Shown: positions 7,970-16,625 of the stretch, one piece after another | Numbering within the stretch: the first letter of the stretch is position 1 | Layout of the letters: each line of letters opens with the position of its first letter | Assembly (NCBI GenBank): GCA_947488625.1 | Contig: CANKZR010000006.1 | Span: 1-64,000, forward strand | Length of the DNA: 64,000 bases | Direction of reading: 5' to 3' | Source of the DNA: an uncultured Sphingomonadaceae bacterium | GTDB taxonomy: Bacteria > Pseudomonadota > Alphaproteobacteria > Sphingomonadales > Sphingomonadaceae | Translations under genes and position numbers: made by a program | Notes under the pieces: model-generated | Database searches by the model: none | The model's input: only the letters and a program-made list of their open reading frames with translations | What the model was told of the DNA's origin: nothing

Positions 7970-9957
7970 AATTCGATCCCGTCATCGGGGTCGAGCGCCG
8001 CCCGCTGTGCATTGGCGCGCATCTGGTCGGCGATCCGGCGGTTTCTGCCCGCCTCTTCGTCATCGCGCCGGTCGTCGAACTCGAATTCATTGCGCGGTGG
8101 CGATGGCGTGGGCGCTATATCCTCGTGCTGGGGAAGTTCGGGCTCGCGCCGGACACCGCCATCAGCGACCGTGTCGCGATCTTCCAGCTCAGCGGCATCC
8201 GACGCGACAAGCGGTTGCTTGGGTGCGCGCGCAATCACCCCTTCCCATTCTCCTGCGTCGGGCTGACTGGGCGATTGTTCAGCCATCGGCGGCGGCTCGA
8301 CCCGTTTTGCCAATCTGGGATCGGCATAATAGCGCGCCTTCTTCGCCCGGATCGGATGCGCGCCTGCAAGCATCACAATCTCATCGGTATCGGGCAGCTG
8401 CATGATCTCGCCCTGGGTGAGCAAGGCCCGGGCGGTTTCGCTGCGCGAGACCATCAGATGACCAAGCCATGGCGAGAGCCGGTGCCCGGCGTAATTCTTC
8501 ATCGCGCGCAGTTCGGTAGCGGTGCCAAGCGATTCAGAAATGCGCTTCGCCGTGCGCTCGTCATTGGTCGCAAAGCAGACCCGGACATGACAATTGTCGA
8601 GGATCGCGTTGTTCTGACCGTAAGCCTTCTCGATCTGGTTGAGCGATTGCGCGATCAGGAATGCCTTGATGCCGTAGCCTGCCATGAAGGCAAGCGCGCT
8701 TTCGAAGAAGTCGAGACGACCGAGCGCCGGAAATTCGTCAAGCATCAGCAGCAATCGGCGTCGATCCGATCCTTCGTTCAGGTCTTCGGTCAGGCGGCGG
8801 CCCAGCTGATTGAGAATGAGCCGGATAAGCGGCTTGGTGCGGCTGATGTCGGACGGCGGCACGACAAGATAGAGTGTGACGGGGCGCGCCGGATCGACGA
8901 GATCGGCGATCCGCCAGTCGCATTGCCGCGTGACTTTCGCGATCACCGGATCGCGGTAGAGGCCAAGGAAGGACATCGCGGTTGAGAGCACGCCCGAACG
9001 CTCATTCTCCGACTTGTTGAGCAGTTCGCGTGCGGCGCTCGCCACGACCGGGTGGACGCCTTCCTCTCCCAGATGCTGCGTTGCCATCATTGCGGTGAGC
9101 GTCGTCTCGATCGAGCGCTTCGGGTCGGACAGGAACGAGGCCACTCCGGCCAGGGTCTTGTCGGGCTCGGCGTAGAGGACATGGAGGATCGCTCCGACCA
9201 GCAAGGCATGGCTTGTCTTTTCCCAATGGTTGCGGCGTTCGAGCGAGCCTTCGGGATCGACCAGCACGTCGGCGATGTTCTGCACGTCGCGCACTTCGTT
9301 AATTCCCCGCCGCACCTCCATCAGCGGATTGTACGGCGCCGAGGCTTCATTGGTCGGATCAAACAGCAGCACGCGGCTGAAACGCGAACGAAAGCCTGCG
9401 GTGAGATCCCAGTTTTCGCCCTTGATGTCGTGAACGATGGCCGAGTGCGGCCAGGTCAGCAGCGTCGGGACCACGAGCCCTACACCCTTGCCGCTTCGCG
9501 TCGGGGCGAAACACAACACGTGCTCGGGTCCGTCATGGCGTAAATAGAGATTGGCATGGCGACCAATCACTGCGCCTTTGCCGCCGAGTAGCCCTTCGCG
9601 GGCGATCTCGGAGCGGGTTGCCCAGCGCGCGGAGCCATAGGTTGCGCTGGTCCGGGCCTCGCGGGCACGCCAGACCGACATGGCGATTGCCACAACCACC
9701 GCAATCAGACCGCCCGATGCGGCGATCATCCCGCCGGTTTCGAATATTCGCGGAGCATAGGCCTCGTAGCTGAACCACCACCAGAAGATCGAATATGGCG
9801 GATAGACCGGGTGACCAAACGCGGTGAACCATGCTGGACCGAGCTCTTGCTGGTAGCCGAGCGTTGCAGCAGTCCATTGGGTGGCCGCCCAGACTCCTGC
9901 GAGCGCAAGCGCAAATACAGCCAGGATCTGGCCCCACAGGATCTTGGTTGCCGACAC
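7966..9957 (-). CDS. traG: Type IV coupling protein TraG (VirD4 family)
   Basis: 663-aa inner-membrane ATPase that links the relaxosome to the type IV secretion channel. Two N-terminal membrane segments are seen (about residues 7-27 and 74-95). Walker A, APTRSGKGVG (151-160), and Walker B, LLLMLDEFPALG, follow, then the conserved segment around AFLIAQSLNQIEKAYGQNNAI. The acidic, proline-rich tail is family-typical. I chose the GTG at 9957 because AAAGGAGG lies just upstream and the protein then begins SATKILWGQ, as in relatives. The 60 extra codons upstream have no ribosome site. The gene is coupled to the CopG-like gene downstream. Its natural partner, the trb-type mating-pair system, is not in the window. 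Confidence 0.93.
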   Translation of the reverse strand: MSATKILWGQILAVFALALAGVWAATQWTAATLGYQQELGPAWFTAFGHPVYPPYSIFWWWFSYEAYAPRIFETGGMIAASGGLIAVVVAIAMSVWRAREARTSATYGSARWATRSEIAREGLLGGKGAVIGRHANLYLRHDGPEHVLCFAPTRSGKGVGLVVPTLLTWPHSAIVHDIKGENWDLTAGFRSRFSRVLLFDPTNEASAPYNPLMEVRRGINEVRDVQNIADVLVDPEGSLERRNHWEKTSHALLVGAILHVLYAEPDKTLAGVASFLSDPKRSIETTLTAMMATQHLGEEGVHPVVASAARELLNKSENERSGVLSTAMSFLGLYRDPVIAKVTRQCDWRIADLVDPARPVTLYLVVPPSDISRTKPLIRLILNQLGRRLTEDLNEGSDRRRLLLMLDEFPALGRLDFFESALAFMAGYGIKAFLIAQSLNQIEKAYGQNNAILDNCHVRVCFATNDERTAKRISESLGTATELRAMKNYAGHRLSPWLGHLMVSRSETARALLTQGEIMQLPDTDEIVMLAGAHPIRAKKARYYADPRLAKRVEPPPMAEQSPSQPDAGEWEGVIARAPKQPLVASDAAELEDRDTVADGGVRREPELPQHEDIAPTPSPPRNEFEFDDRRDDEEAGRNRRIADQMRANAQRAALDPDDGIEL

Positions 9958-10164
9958 GGTCGCCTCCTTTCGCCCAATAACAGGAGGCAGTTGTAACGCC
10001 GGTATCAAGTTCGAATGCGTGTGATCGGGGTCCAGCGTAGCAAAAGAAGCAGGAGGAGGGGTCGTTGCAACACGGATCAATCCAGCGCGGCTGGCACGAA
10101 ACCCGCTTGCTGGACCCTGTGCCGGATAAGAGCACAAGGCTATGATTTGCTAATAAAACCCGAC

Positions 10165-11103
10165 ATGTTAAATCTTTCCAGTATCATGGTATCCGAGAGA
10201 CCATCGACCACTCCTGCGATTGTCGTACAGCTTTTGCTGGGCATGGCACTCTTTGGCAGTGCAACGCCGCTCAGCAAGTTAATCGGGCAGCAGTTCTCGG
10301 TCTTCACAGCGTCATGCATGCGCATGCTGATCGCTTGTCTGGTCCTTGCTCCATTCACATGGTTGCTGACGAAAAGGTTTGCTCATGCGAAGCGGTCGGA
10401 CTGGTGGGTGATTGTCGCGATCTCATTATTCGGGATGGTCGGTTTCACCGCAGCCATGCTTTTTGGCATGCGTCTCACCACAGGCGTGATTGGCTCCACG
10501 ATCATGAGCGCGACACCGGCAGTGACTGCCGCCGCGGCCGTAGTTTTCTTCGGTGCCGCAATGAACTGGCGCACATCAGGAGCATTGGCCCTTGCGGTCG
10601 CGGGGATCGTGATGATCAATCTGCTGCGAACCGGGGGAAGCGGAGCCACCGAAGCGCCGATCCTTGGCGCAGCGCTTGTCGCAATGGCTGTGTGCTTCGA
10701 GGCAGCCTACACCCTGCTTGCGCGCAAACTGTCCGACGGGATCAGCTCACTGGAAGCCACTCTGGCCGCATCGCTCATTGCCGCTTTGCTCTTCGTTGCT
10801 CTGGCTTTTGTTTTCGACCCTCGACCGTTTGATTTTTCCGGCATAGGTCGGGATGGTTATTTTGCGCTCGCCTTTTGGGGTGCGGCCACAGGAGGGCTCG
10901 CTCCTGTTCTATGGTATAATGGTGCCCGCAAAGCGCCAGGAGTACTCACGGCAGGTGCGATGGCAGTCATGCCCCTTAGCGCGCTTGTCCTATCTTACGT
11001 CCTACTTGGCGAATCCTTTCGCTGGTCTCACCTTTTGGGCTTCGGGTTGGTTTTCGCAGGGCTTGTCCTGATGATAGTCGAGCATGCGAAATCGGCGGAT
11101 TAA
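10165..11103 (+). CDS. EamA/DMT-family transporter
   Basis: About 312-aa integral membrane protein with ten predicted transmembrane segments in two homologous halves (EamA domains), each ending in the conserved glycine- and proline-containing helix (GLVFAGLVLMIVEH at the C-terminus). Such proteins export metabolites or drugs, and the substrate cannot be assigned. The start is uncertain: ATG at 10165 or 10186, neither with a strong ribosome site. It runs opposite to traG and sits between traG and the toxin-antitoxin pair, so it is cargo inside the transfer cluster. Confidence 0.8.
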   Translation: MLNLSSIMVSERPSTTPAIVVQLLLGMALFGSATPLSKLIGQQFSVFTASCMRMLIACLVLAPFTWLLTKRFAHAKRSDWWVIVAISLFGMVGFTAAMLFGMRLTTGVIGSTIMSATPAVTAAAAVVFFGAAMNWRTSGALALAVAGIVMINLLRTGGSGATEAPILGAALVAMAVCFEAAYTLLARKLSDGISSLEATLAASLIAALLFVALAFVFDPRPFDFSGIGRDGYFALAFWGAATGGLAPVLWYNGARKAPGVLTAGAMAVMPLSALVLSYVLLGESFRWSHLLGFGLVFAGLVLMIVEHAKSAD

Positions 11104-11158
11104 TGAGAATGAGATGTTCGTCCCACCCAACCCCTGAGACAGAATGAGCGTCTAGAAC

Positions 11159-11887
11159 CTACGCGGCCTCCCATGTAAATTCAGGACTACCCGACCAGGT
11201 CAGACGGTACATGGCGCCCTGAGTCACCGACTGAACGACATTGGGCCATAGCGCCGCGATGCAAATCCCTTCCGGATGGCGAACCGAGGGATAGATGATG
11301 CCGTTGTGACCCTCGGCACGAGCCTGCGCCGCCAGCGCGTTGCCGACCGGATAACCCTTTTCAGCATTTGGATGGAGGCCGGGATGATCGGACGTGCCGC
11401 GCAAGTCGACAAAGATGCCGGACATACTTGCAATCATCTCGCCATATTCCACCACGGCATTGAAATCGGCTGCATCCGCCAACGCCTGAGTCAGGTGATG
11501 TCCGACCTCGGCGAGGCAGGTTTCGACCGCCAGGGCCGCGTACCAAGCCCCACGATCCGCGGGGTTAAATCGCCCCGGCTCGCGTGGTTTGGCGTAAGCG
11601 AAACTCGCATTGATGAACTTGGCATGCGGCACGCCGTGCACCAATTCTTCGGCGCTAAGGCCGCCATGGCCGCGCTCCTCGGCTATCAGGCGCGAGCTAG
11701 TCGCTCCTTCGATTTCCGCAAGCAGCGCAAGCTCGTCGTCATCGTCAGCGAGCGGCGCCATCGCCGCGTCGCGCAGGCGCGCACTCGAAACCAGCCGAAT
11801 GGTGCGCTCGAACGCTTCTCGTTTGGTAACCAGATCGGTCGACGGCGGTTCGGGATCGCTCTCAGAGCCCGCCACGAAGCGCGTCAA
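11159..11887 (-). CDS. RES-domain toxin (NAD+-degrading type)
   Basis: 242-aa protein with the RES domain: a RFNPADRGAWYAALAVETCLAE segment holding the conserved R, Y and E residues, a later FVDLRG strand, and the IIYPSVRHPEG segment with the conserved serine. RES toxins of Xre-RES type II systems degrade cellular NAD+ as phosphorylases. The gene overlaps the end of the Xre-type antitoxin gene by 26 bases, the usual antitoxin-first arrangement. The first 75 residues (acidic DDDDELALL stretch) precede the core domain. The pair probably helps stabilise the element that carries it. Confidence 0.85.
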   Translation of the reverse strand: MTRFVAGSESDPEPPSTDLVTKREAFERTIRLVSSARLRDAAMAPLADDDDELALLAEIEGATSSRLIAEERGHGGLSAEELVHGVPHAKFINASFAYAKPREPGRFNPADRGAWYAALAVETCLAEVGHHLTQALADAADFNAVVEYGEMIASMSGIFVDLRGTSDHPGLHPNAEKGYPVGNALAAQARAEGHNGIIYPSVRHPEGICIAALWPNVVQSVTQGAMYRLTWSGSPEFTWEAA

Positions 11888-12293
11888 TATACTGGCGGGT
11901 TTCGAGCATACGCGGGATACCGCCTTCGATCATTGCCTGGACTGGCGAAAGCCGGTCGAACACAGGTGCCGTATTGACGAGCCTGGGCCAGCGATCGGCC
12001 ATGTCGTCGGCAAACAGCAGATGCAGCCCCTTGAACAAGCCGATCAACGCCGAAGCGCGCGTCAACTGGTCCTGGCTAAGCGCGCCTTCCCAAGTTCCGG
12101 CCTTCATGCGGTCCCAGGTGCTTTCAGAGACACCGAGCAGCGCCGCACCCTCGGCATTGCTGCCACCCCAGGCGCCAACAAGCCGCAAAACGGCTTTGAC
12201 TGCCGCGCCGGTCAGGCGGCTGCGATCATCACTGCCCGCGAAGGTCTGAACGCCTCGTCGTGCTTTGGCTTGCTCTAATGCTATACTTGCCAT
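11862..12293 (-). CDS. Xre/MbcA/ParS-type antitoxin
   Basis: 143-aa antitoxin of the Xre-RES system. A helix-turn-helix region lies in the middle (GSNAEGAALLGVSESTWDRMKAG, about residues 44-66). The C-terminal toxin-binding (DUF2384-type) region includes LSPVQAMIEGGIPRMLETRQYIDALRGG (about 115-142), whose end normally plugs the RES active site. It is the first gene of the pair and overlaps the toxin gene by 26 bases. It probably represses its own promoter, which should lie in the short AT-rich gap at 12294-12365. Confidence 0.85.
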   Translation of the reverse strand: MASIALEQAKARRGVQTFAGSDDRSRLTGAAVKAVLRLVGAWGGSNAEGAALLGVSESTWDRMKAGTWEGALSQDQLTRASALIGLFKGLHLLFADDMADRWPRLVNTAPVFDRLSPVQAMIEGGIPRMLETRQYIDALRGGL

Positions 12294-12365
12294 ATCGCAT
12301 CTCCTGATGCTTATTTACGCATCACATGGTGTTTCGTCAAGGACAGATCTGTCTGCACAGCCCCG

Positions 12366-14111
12366 TCAGACAGAAGGCCCCCGTGAGCGCGTGAAGCTCC
12401 AGTCAACACTGCCGCGCTCGTTGACCCTGCCTGCGACCGTCTGGCCCAGATGGCGCTCCAGATCCTGCCGCCAGGGGACGAGTTGGAAACCCACACCGTT
12501 GTCGATCATTGCAAACCGGCCCGAAGCGAGTGTCACGCGTTCCCGATAAACGCCTGCGACATGATCACCGGTAGTCGCGCTCTGCATGGTGCCTCCGTGA
12601 CGCGCGGCGAGCGCATCGCTCGCATTGGCCAGGTCCCGTTCGCGCAAAGTGCCAAGCAGATTGCGAGCATAGACGATCTGTTGCCCCTGACGCTTGGCTA
12701 AGCCTTGCTCCAAGAGGACATCGGCCCGTTTAGCCAATGCCTCGCGCACCTCCGACCCGAACCCGCCTGCCACGGTTTTGAGGCGGGGCGATACGAGTTG
12801 CCGATCAAGCCAGGTCGCACCGCCTGCACCGATCTGTCTTTCGAGAGTGAAGTCGGAGCGAACAAGCAGGCTCATCTGCTGCCGGCCTTTCCGATCGGTC
12901 CATGCGCTCGTCTCCACGATGGCACCGGGCGCGGCATCACCTGTCCGCTCGAGGTACGGAAAACGCAGGTGATGAATGCGCCCATCGGCTCCGTCGACGA
13001 TGGCATAGGCCTTGCCAGTAAGCTCGTCATGCAGCCCGCGCTCGACGAGCCTGCCAATCACTCGCTCGCCGTTCGCATCCTCATGCAAAGCCAGCCGCGC
13101 CGGGTCCGTATTCAAGCCTTTGCCGGTCATGGCCCGGTGCATCGTCTTGATGATGTCGCCGCGTTTTCCAAGTGCCCGAAGCGTGGGCTCGATATCGGAT
13201 GCCAGCGTCCAGCTTGCTGGTCCCACCTGCTCAGCCAGTCCCATGCGTTCGAGCACCTTGACGCGTCCAATCAAGATCGAGCGATCCCTAGGTGCGCCCG
13301 AACCGGCATCGGGCCGCAGGTCGATCTCGCCAAACGCGCCGCGTTGCTTGTGCAGGCGGCGATCGAGACTGGTCCAGCGTTCAGCGTCAACCTCGCGCGC
13401 CAGAGCATTGAGGATATCACGTTCGCTGCGCGGTCCCAGCTCGATGGTCACGCGTTCCTCGGCGCGGGCGCGCATCCCCTCGCTGATATAGGCGCGGTCG
13501 ATCACAAGGTCCTCGCCGCCTGTTGCGACGCCGCGAACCAGCACATGGATATGCGGATTGTCGGTGTTCCAGTGATCGACGGCCACCCAGTCAAGGCTGG
13601 TGTCGAGATCGTTGGCCATGTCGGTCATAAATTCACGCGTGAAGGCGCGCAGGTCGCCCATCTCGTTGGCATCCTCAGGAGAGACGATGAAGCGGAAGTG
13701 GTGCCGGTCGTCCTCGCAGCGCTCGGCAAAGCTATCCCCATCGGCCTCGTCTGACGTGGCATCGAACATCCGGCCCTGCGATCCGTCGCGCGTCGCTCCC
13801 TCGCGCTGAATATAATTTATATGACGCGCGAGCGGCGCGGACCTGGTCTGGGATTGCCATTGGCGAACAACGCGGGCCTTGATCAGGACACGCCGCCCAA
13901 ATGCGCTTCTGCTGCGCGTCAGCGCAGCGAGCTTGCCGCGTCCATAATGTCCCGTGCCACGACCGCCTGCGCCGCTTGCCTTGAACCGTGTGTATCCAGC
14001 CTTGTGAGAGACCTGAGCTACCCGGCCGAGCAGCGTCTTGGCCTTTCTGTAGGAGCGAGCGCCGCTGTCGCGCGAACGCCCGGGCTCGATATTGAAATCA
14101 TCGTCAGCCAT
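12366..14111 (-). CDS. VirD2/RlxS-type relaxase (DUF3363)
   Basis: 581-aa relaxase that would nick the transfer origin and pilot the strand. The metal-binding histidines are visible in VDHWNTDNPHIHVLVRG (around residue 187), preceded by the upstream segment HHFRFIVSPEDA. The C-terminal half matches the DUF3363 part of the RlxS group. I chose ATG 14111 (MADDDFNIEPG) because it gives the family-typical start; the 15 upstream codons look random. The N-terminal catalytic tyrosine is likely among YTRF and HYGRG near residues 40-60, but I cannot assign it. Downstream lie the Xre-RES pair and then traG. Confidence 0.9.
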   Translation of the reverse strand: MADDDFNIEPGRSRDSGARSYRKAKTLLGRVAQVSHKAGYTRFKASGAGGRGTGHYGRGKLAALTRSRSAFGRRVLIKARVVRQWQSQTRSAPLARHINYIQREGATRDGSQGRMFDATSDEADGDSFAERCEDDRHHFRFIVSPEDANEMGDLRAFTREFMTDMANDLDTSLDWVAVDHWNTDNPHIHVLVRGVATGGEDLVIDRAYISEGMRARAEERVTIELGPRSERDILNALAREVDAERWTSLDRRLHKQRGAFGEIDLRPDAGSGAPRDRSILIGRVKVLERMGLAEQVGPASWTLASDIEPTLRALGKRGDIIKTMHRAMTGKGLNTDPARLALHEDANGERVIGRLVERGLHDELTGKAYAIVDGADGRIHHLRFPYLERTGDAAPGAIVETSAWTDRKGRQQMSLLVRSDFTLERQIGAGGATWLDRQLVSPRLKTVAGGFGSEVREALAKRADVLLEQGLAKRQGQQIVYARNLLGTLRERDLANASDALAARHGGTMQSATTGDHVAGVYRERVTLASGRFAMIDNGVGFQLVPWRQDLERHLGQTVAGRVNERGSVDWSFTRSRGPSV

Positions 14112-14351
14112 GCCGCGCAACAAGAGGCGATGGCGCCTTCGCCTTTGAAAAAACACAGAAAATCAGTAGTGGCGACGGCACTGTAGTCGTCCAGACGGCG
14201 CAAATTGGCCAAGAAAACCAACCACATGCAGCCCGGGCGACGGCGCTGCTTTTATCTTGCCATCCTCCCTTACCCTTTCTGACCAGCCCGCCACTCGTCC
14301 GCAGGTCTTCGCTAGCGGACGACGCGAGACGCAAGGATGCGCGCCTGGCTG

Positions 14352-15032
14352 TCATTGGTCGGCGACCGTGGAGACGGGCGCGAAAAGATCGTGCGCGGGC
14401 TGTACCGGGCGAGCAAAAACCTCGCCCGAAGCCTTCGGGAGACCTAGATCGCCGGGTGCATAATCCGAAGTGGAAACAGGTTCATCGGGCGCGCCCGGAG
14501 CTTCCGCAGAGTGCGAACCCGCCGTGACAAAGATGCGCCCGGGCTGCAGCAGGGGTGCGATCTTCGCGACATAGCGGCGGGTCTCGAGGGGAAGCGAGCG
14601 CCGTCCGGCAAGCCAGGCCTCGTAGCGTCCCGGCCCCGCATTATAGGCTGCAAGAAAGCCAGCTGCACCGTAGCGGTCATACATTTCTCGCAAGTAAGAT
14701 GTGCCCGCCAGGATATTGTCGCGCGGGTCGAAAGGATCGCTTCCGAGCGAGTACCGGCCGCGCTGGCGCGCCCAGGTGCCGGGCATGAGCTGCATCAATC
14801 CCATCGCGCCTGCCGACGACACTGCGCGCGTCCGGCCCGCACTTTCAACGCGGATCACCGCATAGATCCAGTGCTGGGGAATGCCGAAGCGCTGCGAGGC
14901 CTCGCGCACATGCGCTGCAATATCGATCGAATCTGCGTGCGTTTGCGCTGCGCGCGATTGCCCGCTCGCGTGCAGCGGGTACGCAAGTGCCATTGCAGCC
15001 AGAGCCGCGGTTAGCGCGATACCGAGGCGCAC
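14352..15032 (-). CDS. VirB1-like lytic transglycosylase
   Basis: 226-aa periplasmic protein with a signal peptide (residues 1-23, ending LHASG) and an SLT domain. The catalytic glutamate lies in YAVIRVESAG (about residue 64), followed by GAMGLMQLMPGTW and the AAYNAGPG motif, all diagnostic. It locally cuts peptidoglycan so a secretion channel can cross the wall. It starts with GTG and has AAAGG eight bases upstream. The start lies 3 bases past the DUF736 stop, so it belongs to the traF-DUF736-transglycosylase-relaxase operon. Confidence 0.9.
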   Translation of the reverse strand: MRLGIALTAALAAMALAYPLHASGQSRAAQTHADSIDIAAHVREASQRFGIPQHWIYAVIRVESAGRTRAVSSAGAMGLMQLMPGTWARQRGRYSLGSDPFDPRDNILAGTSYLREMYDRYGAAGFLAAYNAGPGRYEAWLAGRRSLPLETRRYVAKIAPLLQPGRIFVTAGSHSAEAPGAPDEPVSTSDYAPGDLGLPKASGEVFARPVQPAHDLFAPVSTVADQ

Positions 15033-15035
15033 CGT

Positions 15036-15368
15036 TCAAGCCTTTCTGGCGCGCCGCGCAGGGCGCGACCACGTCAGTACATGAAAGCCGTCATCGGATG
15101 CGAAGAGATTCGCGCGTATCGACCGGGCGAACGCCGGATCGTCGATCACCACCGCGATATAGTCCCCGGCCTTGTCGCCAACGCGCTTCCAGCCCGCACC
15201 AACTTCGTAGACGGCGTCATTGTCACCAACCATGATCCGGTAGTCCGGCGCATTTTCGGCTTCGGATGGTTCCGCAGGAAGGAGGGTGAGCCGGGCATCG
15301 AGCGTGAGCGTCTGCAAATGCCCCTCGAAGCCATCGCGGGTCGCTGCGAATGTGCCGATATATGTCAT
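15036..15368 (-). CDS. DUF736 family protein
   Basis: 110-aa cytoplasmic protein of the DUF736 family, recognised by the N-terminal MTYIGTF strand, a central NAPDYRIMVGD segment and the GDYIAVVIDDPAF segment. Members are a regular part of alphaproteobacterial transfer regions and are suspected to be regulators or accessory factors. No enzymatic function is established. The start ATG overlaps the traF stop (ATGA) and has AAGGAG upstream. Confidence 0.9.
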   Translation of the reverse strand: MTYIGTFAATRDGFEGHLQTLTLDARLTLLPAEPSEAENAPDYRIMVGDNDAVYEVGAGWKRVGDKAGDYIAVVIDDPAFARSIRANLFASDDGFHVLTWSRPARRARKA

Positions 15369-15946
15369 TGATCGTCTCCTTGGTTGTTGATTGTGGCTGC
15401 AACATTGCTTGGCTGCGCGAACCAGATATGCGCGCCATCACCGTGCTCGTCGGTCCAGACGGGGCTGGCCTGGCCAAGCACGCGGTCGCGCGCGATGGGT
15501 CCGAAATAGCGCCCGTCGAAGCTGCCTGACGCGCGCCGGTTCATGACGAATATCTGGCCTGCTGCGATGGTCCGGCAGCCTTGCCAGACCGGCAGAGCGC
15601 GCCCGATACTGTCTGCCGAGCGCGCCACACCGGCGCGCGCACCATTGATGGTGATGGTCAGACCCTCCCTGCAGACAGTGTCGCCGGGACGCGCCGCGAC
15701 TTCCTTTAGCAGCGGAATTCCCGTCGGCAGATAGCCGCGTGTCGCAAGGTAATCGCGCAGCCGAGGCGGCGGATCGATCGCCACGCGCTCGCCAACCTGC
15801 AGACCGGTCGTCCCGCCGATATGATACAGCCCCGTCGGCACACTGGCAGTCGCGTTCCAGATCAGAACGCGCGAGAGCGGCAGCGCGGCGCTGACCAAAG
15901 CGGCGGCACAGACTGTGCCCGCGATAATGAGAGTGCGGCGCTTCAT
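15365..15946 (-). CDS. traF: TraF-type S26 family signal peptidase
   Basis: 193-aa membrane-anchored serine protease of family S26. One N-terminal membrane segment (residues 5-27) is followed by the catalytic serine region ATASVPTGLYHI. The lysine region lies in PLLKEVAARPGDTVC, and the C-terminal box includes SFDGRYFGPIARDRVLGQASPVW. TraF matures the transfer pilin (TrbC-like), a substrate not encoded in this window. I chose ATG 15946, which overlaps the DUF2840 stop (ATGA); the longer reading frame upstream is the DUF2840 gene in another frame. Confidence 0.92.
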   Translation of the reverse strand: MKRRTLIIAGTVCAAALVSAALPLSRVLIWNATASVPTGLYHIGGTTGLQVGERVAIDPPPRLRDYLATRGYLPTGIPLLKEVAARPGDTVCREGLTITINGARAGVARSADSIGRALPVWQGCRTIAAGQIFVMNRRASGSFDGRYFGPIARDRVLGQASPVWTDEHGDGAHIWFAQPSNVAATINNQGDDQ

Positions 15947-16398
15947 GGCCGAAGATTCCGGTAGCGCAGCCATATGGCGTGCCGGTCTGGATGATAGACG
16001 CGCGGCTGCATTCCAGCCGCAAGGCGGTTGTGCATATGCCGCCAGTGGTCGGGCGTGACATCGCACGGATCGGTGCCGCCTGCCTCGATTGCATCGATCA
16101 GGCCTAGGACCTGGCGCACCTTTGGCCATCCCCGGACCGAGAGCAGTATCTCTGCGCCCGGATCGACTTGCGGAAGCGTGGAATAGGTGTCGCCAGCTGC
16201 GACCGCGCGCGCAATTGCGAGAGCCGAACGGATGGTGCCATATTCGTTGGACGCCCAGCGCACGAAAGCGAAGATCTGCCCCGGCGTATAGCTTTCAACC
16301 CGTGTCCTGCGATCGATGATGCGCTGACCAACCGGCTTGCCGAAACGCAGCCAGTCTTCGCGCAGGCCTTCCTGCCACACCAGAGTGACATGGGTCAG
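15943..16398 (-). CDS. DUF2840 domain protein (start unclear)
   Basis: About 151-aa protein of the DUF2840 family, recognised from THVTLVWQEGLREDWLRFG, IFAFVRWASNEYGTI and the C-terminal VYHPDRHAIWLRYRNL. Its role is unknown; it usually precedes traF in transfer clusters. No ATG, GTG or TTG occurs in frame near the expected N-terminus, so I give the CTG at 16398, just before THVTLVW, as a placeholder. The open frame runs upstream to 16857, but those codons cross the iteron-like repeats and repA and look non-coding. The upstream end may have been altered by a deletion. Confidence 0.65.
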   Translation of the reverse strand: MTHVTLVWQEGLREDWLRFGKPVGQRIIDRRTRVESYTPGQIFAFVRWASNEYGTIRSALAIARAVAAGDTYSTLPQVDPGAEILLSVRGWPKVRQVLGLIDAIEAGGTDPCDVTPDHWRHMHNRLAAGMQPRVYHPDRHAIWLRYRNLRP

Positions 16399-16558
16399 CG
16401 GCGGATCGCCGTCACAACGCCCGGCGCCGCTGCGCGGCGGTGTCAGTCGGCCGGCCGTGCACAGGCGCGGCGACGTTAGCAGGAATCGATAAGATTCCTT
16501 GTTAGGATAGTTAAGGAGCTCGCAAGGCCAGCATTTCTGCGGGTTTGCGCAGCGTTTC

Positions 16559-16621
16559 GGTTCCCGATAGTCCGAACTTGCGGTTCCTGATAGTCCGTGC
16601 GCGGGGGTTCCTGATAGTCCG
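16559..16621. repeat. Three iteron-like direct repeats next to repA
   Basis: Three copies of GGTTCCYGATAGTCCG lie at 16559-16574, 16582-16597 and 16606-16621. The second and third copies are identical and the first differs by one base. The starts are 23 and 24 bases apart, about two helical turns, as in initiator-binding iterons. They lie immediately after the stop of the RepA-type initiator gene (16626). I infer a replication origin or an initiator self-control site. Confidence 0.65.
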
Positions 16622-16625
16622 AACA

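Noticed and set aside
12705-13754. 349-aa plus-strand open frame opposite the relaxase
   Set aside because: It is antisense to a clearly recognisable relaxase, has no ribosome site and no domain; GC-rich codons produce such shadow frames.
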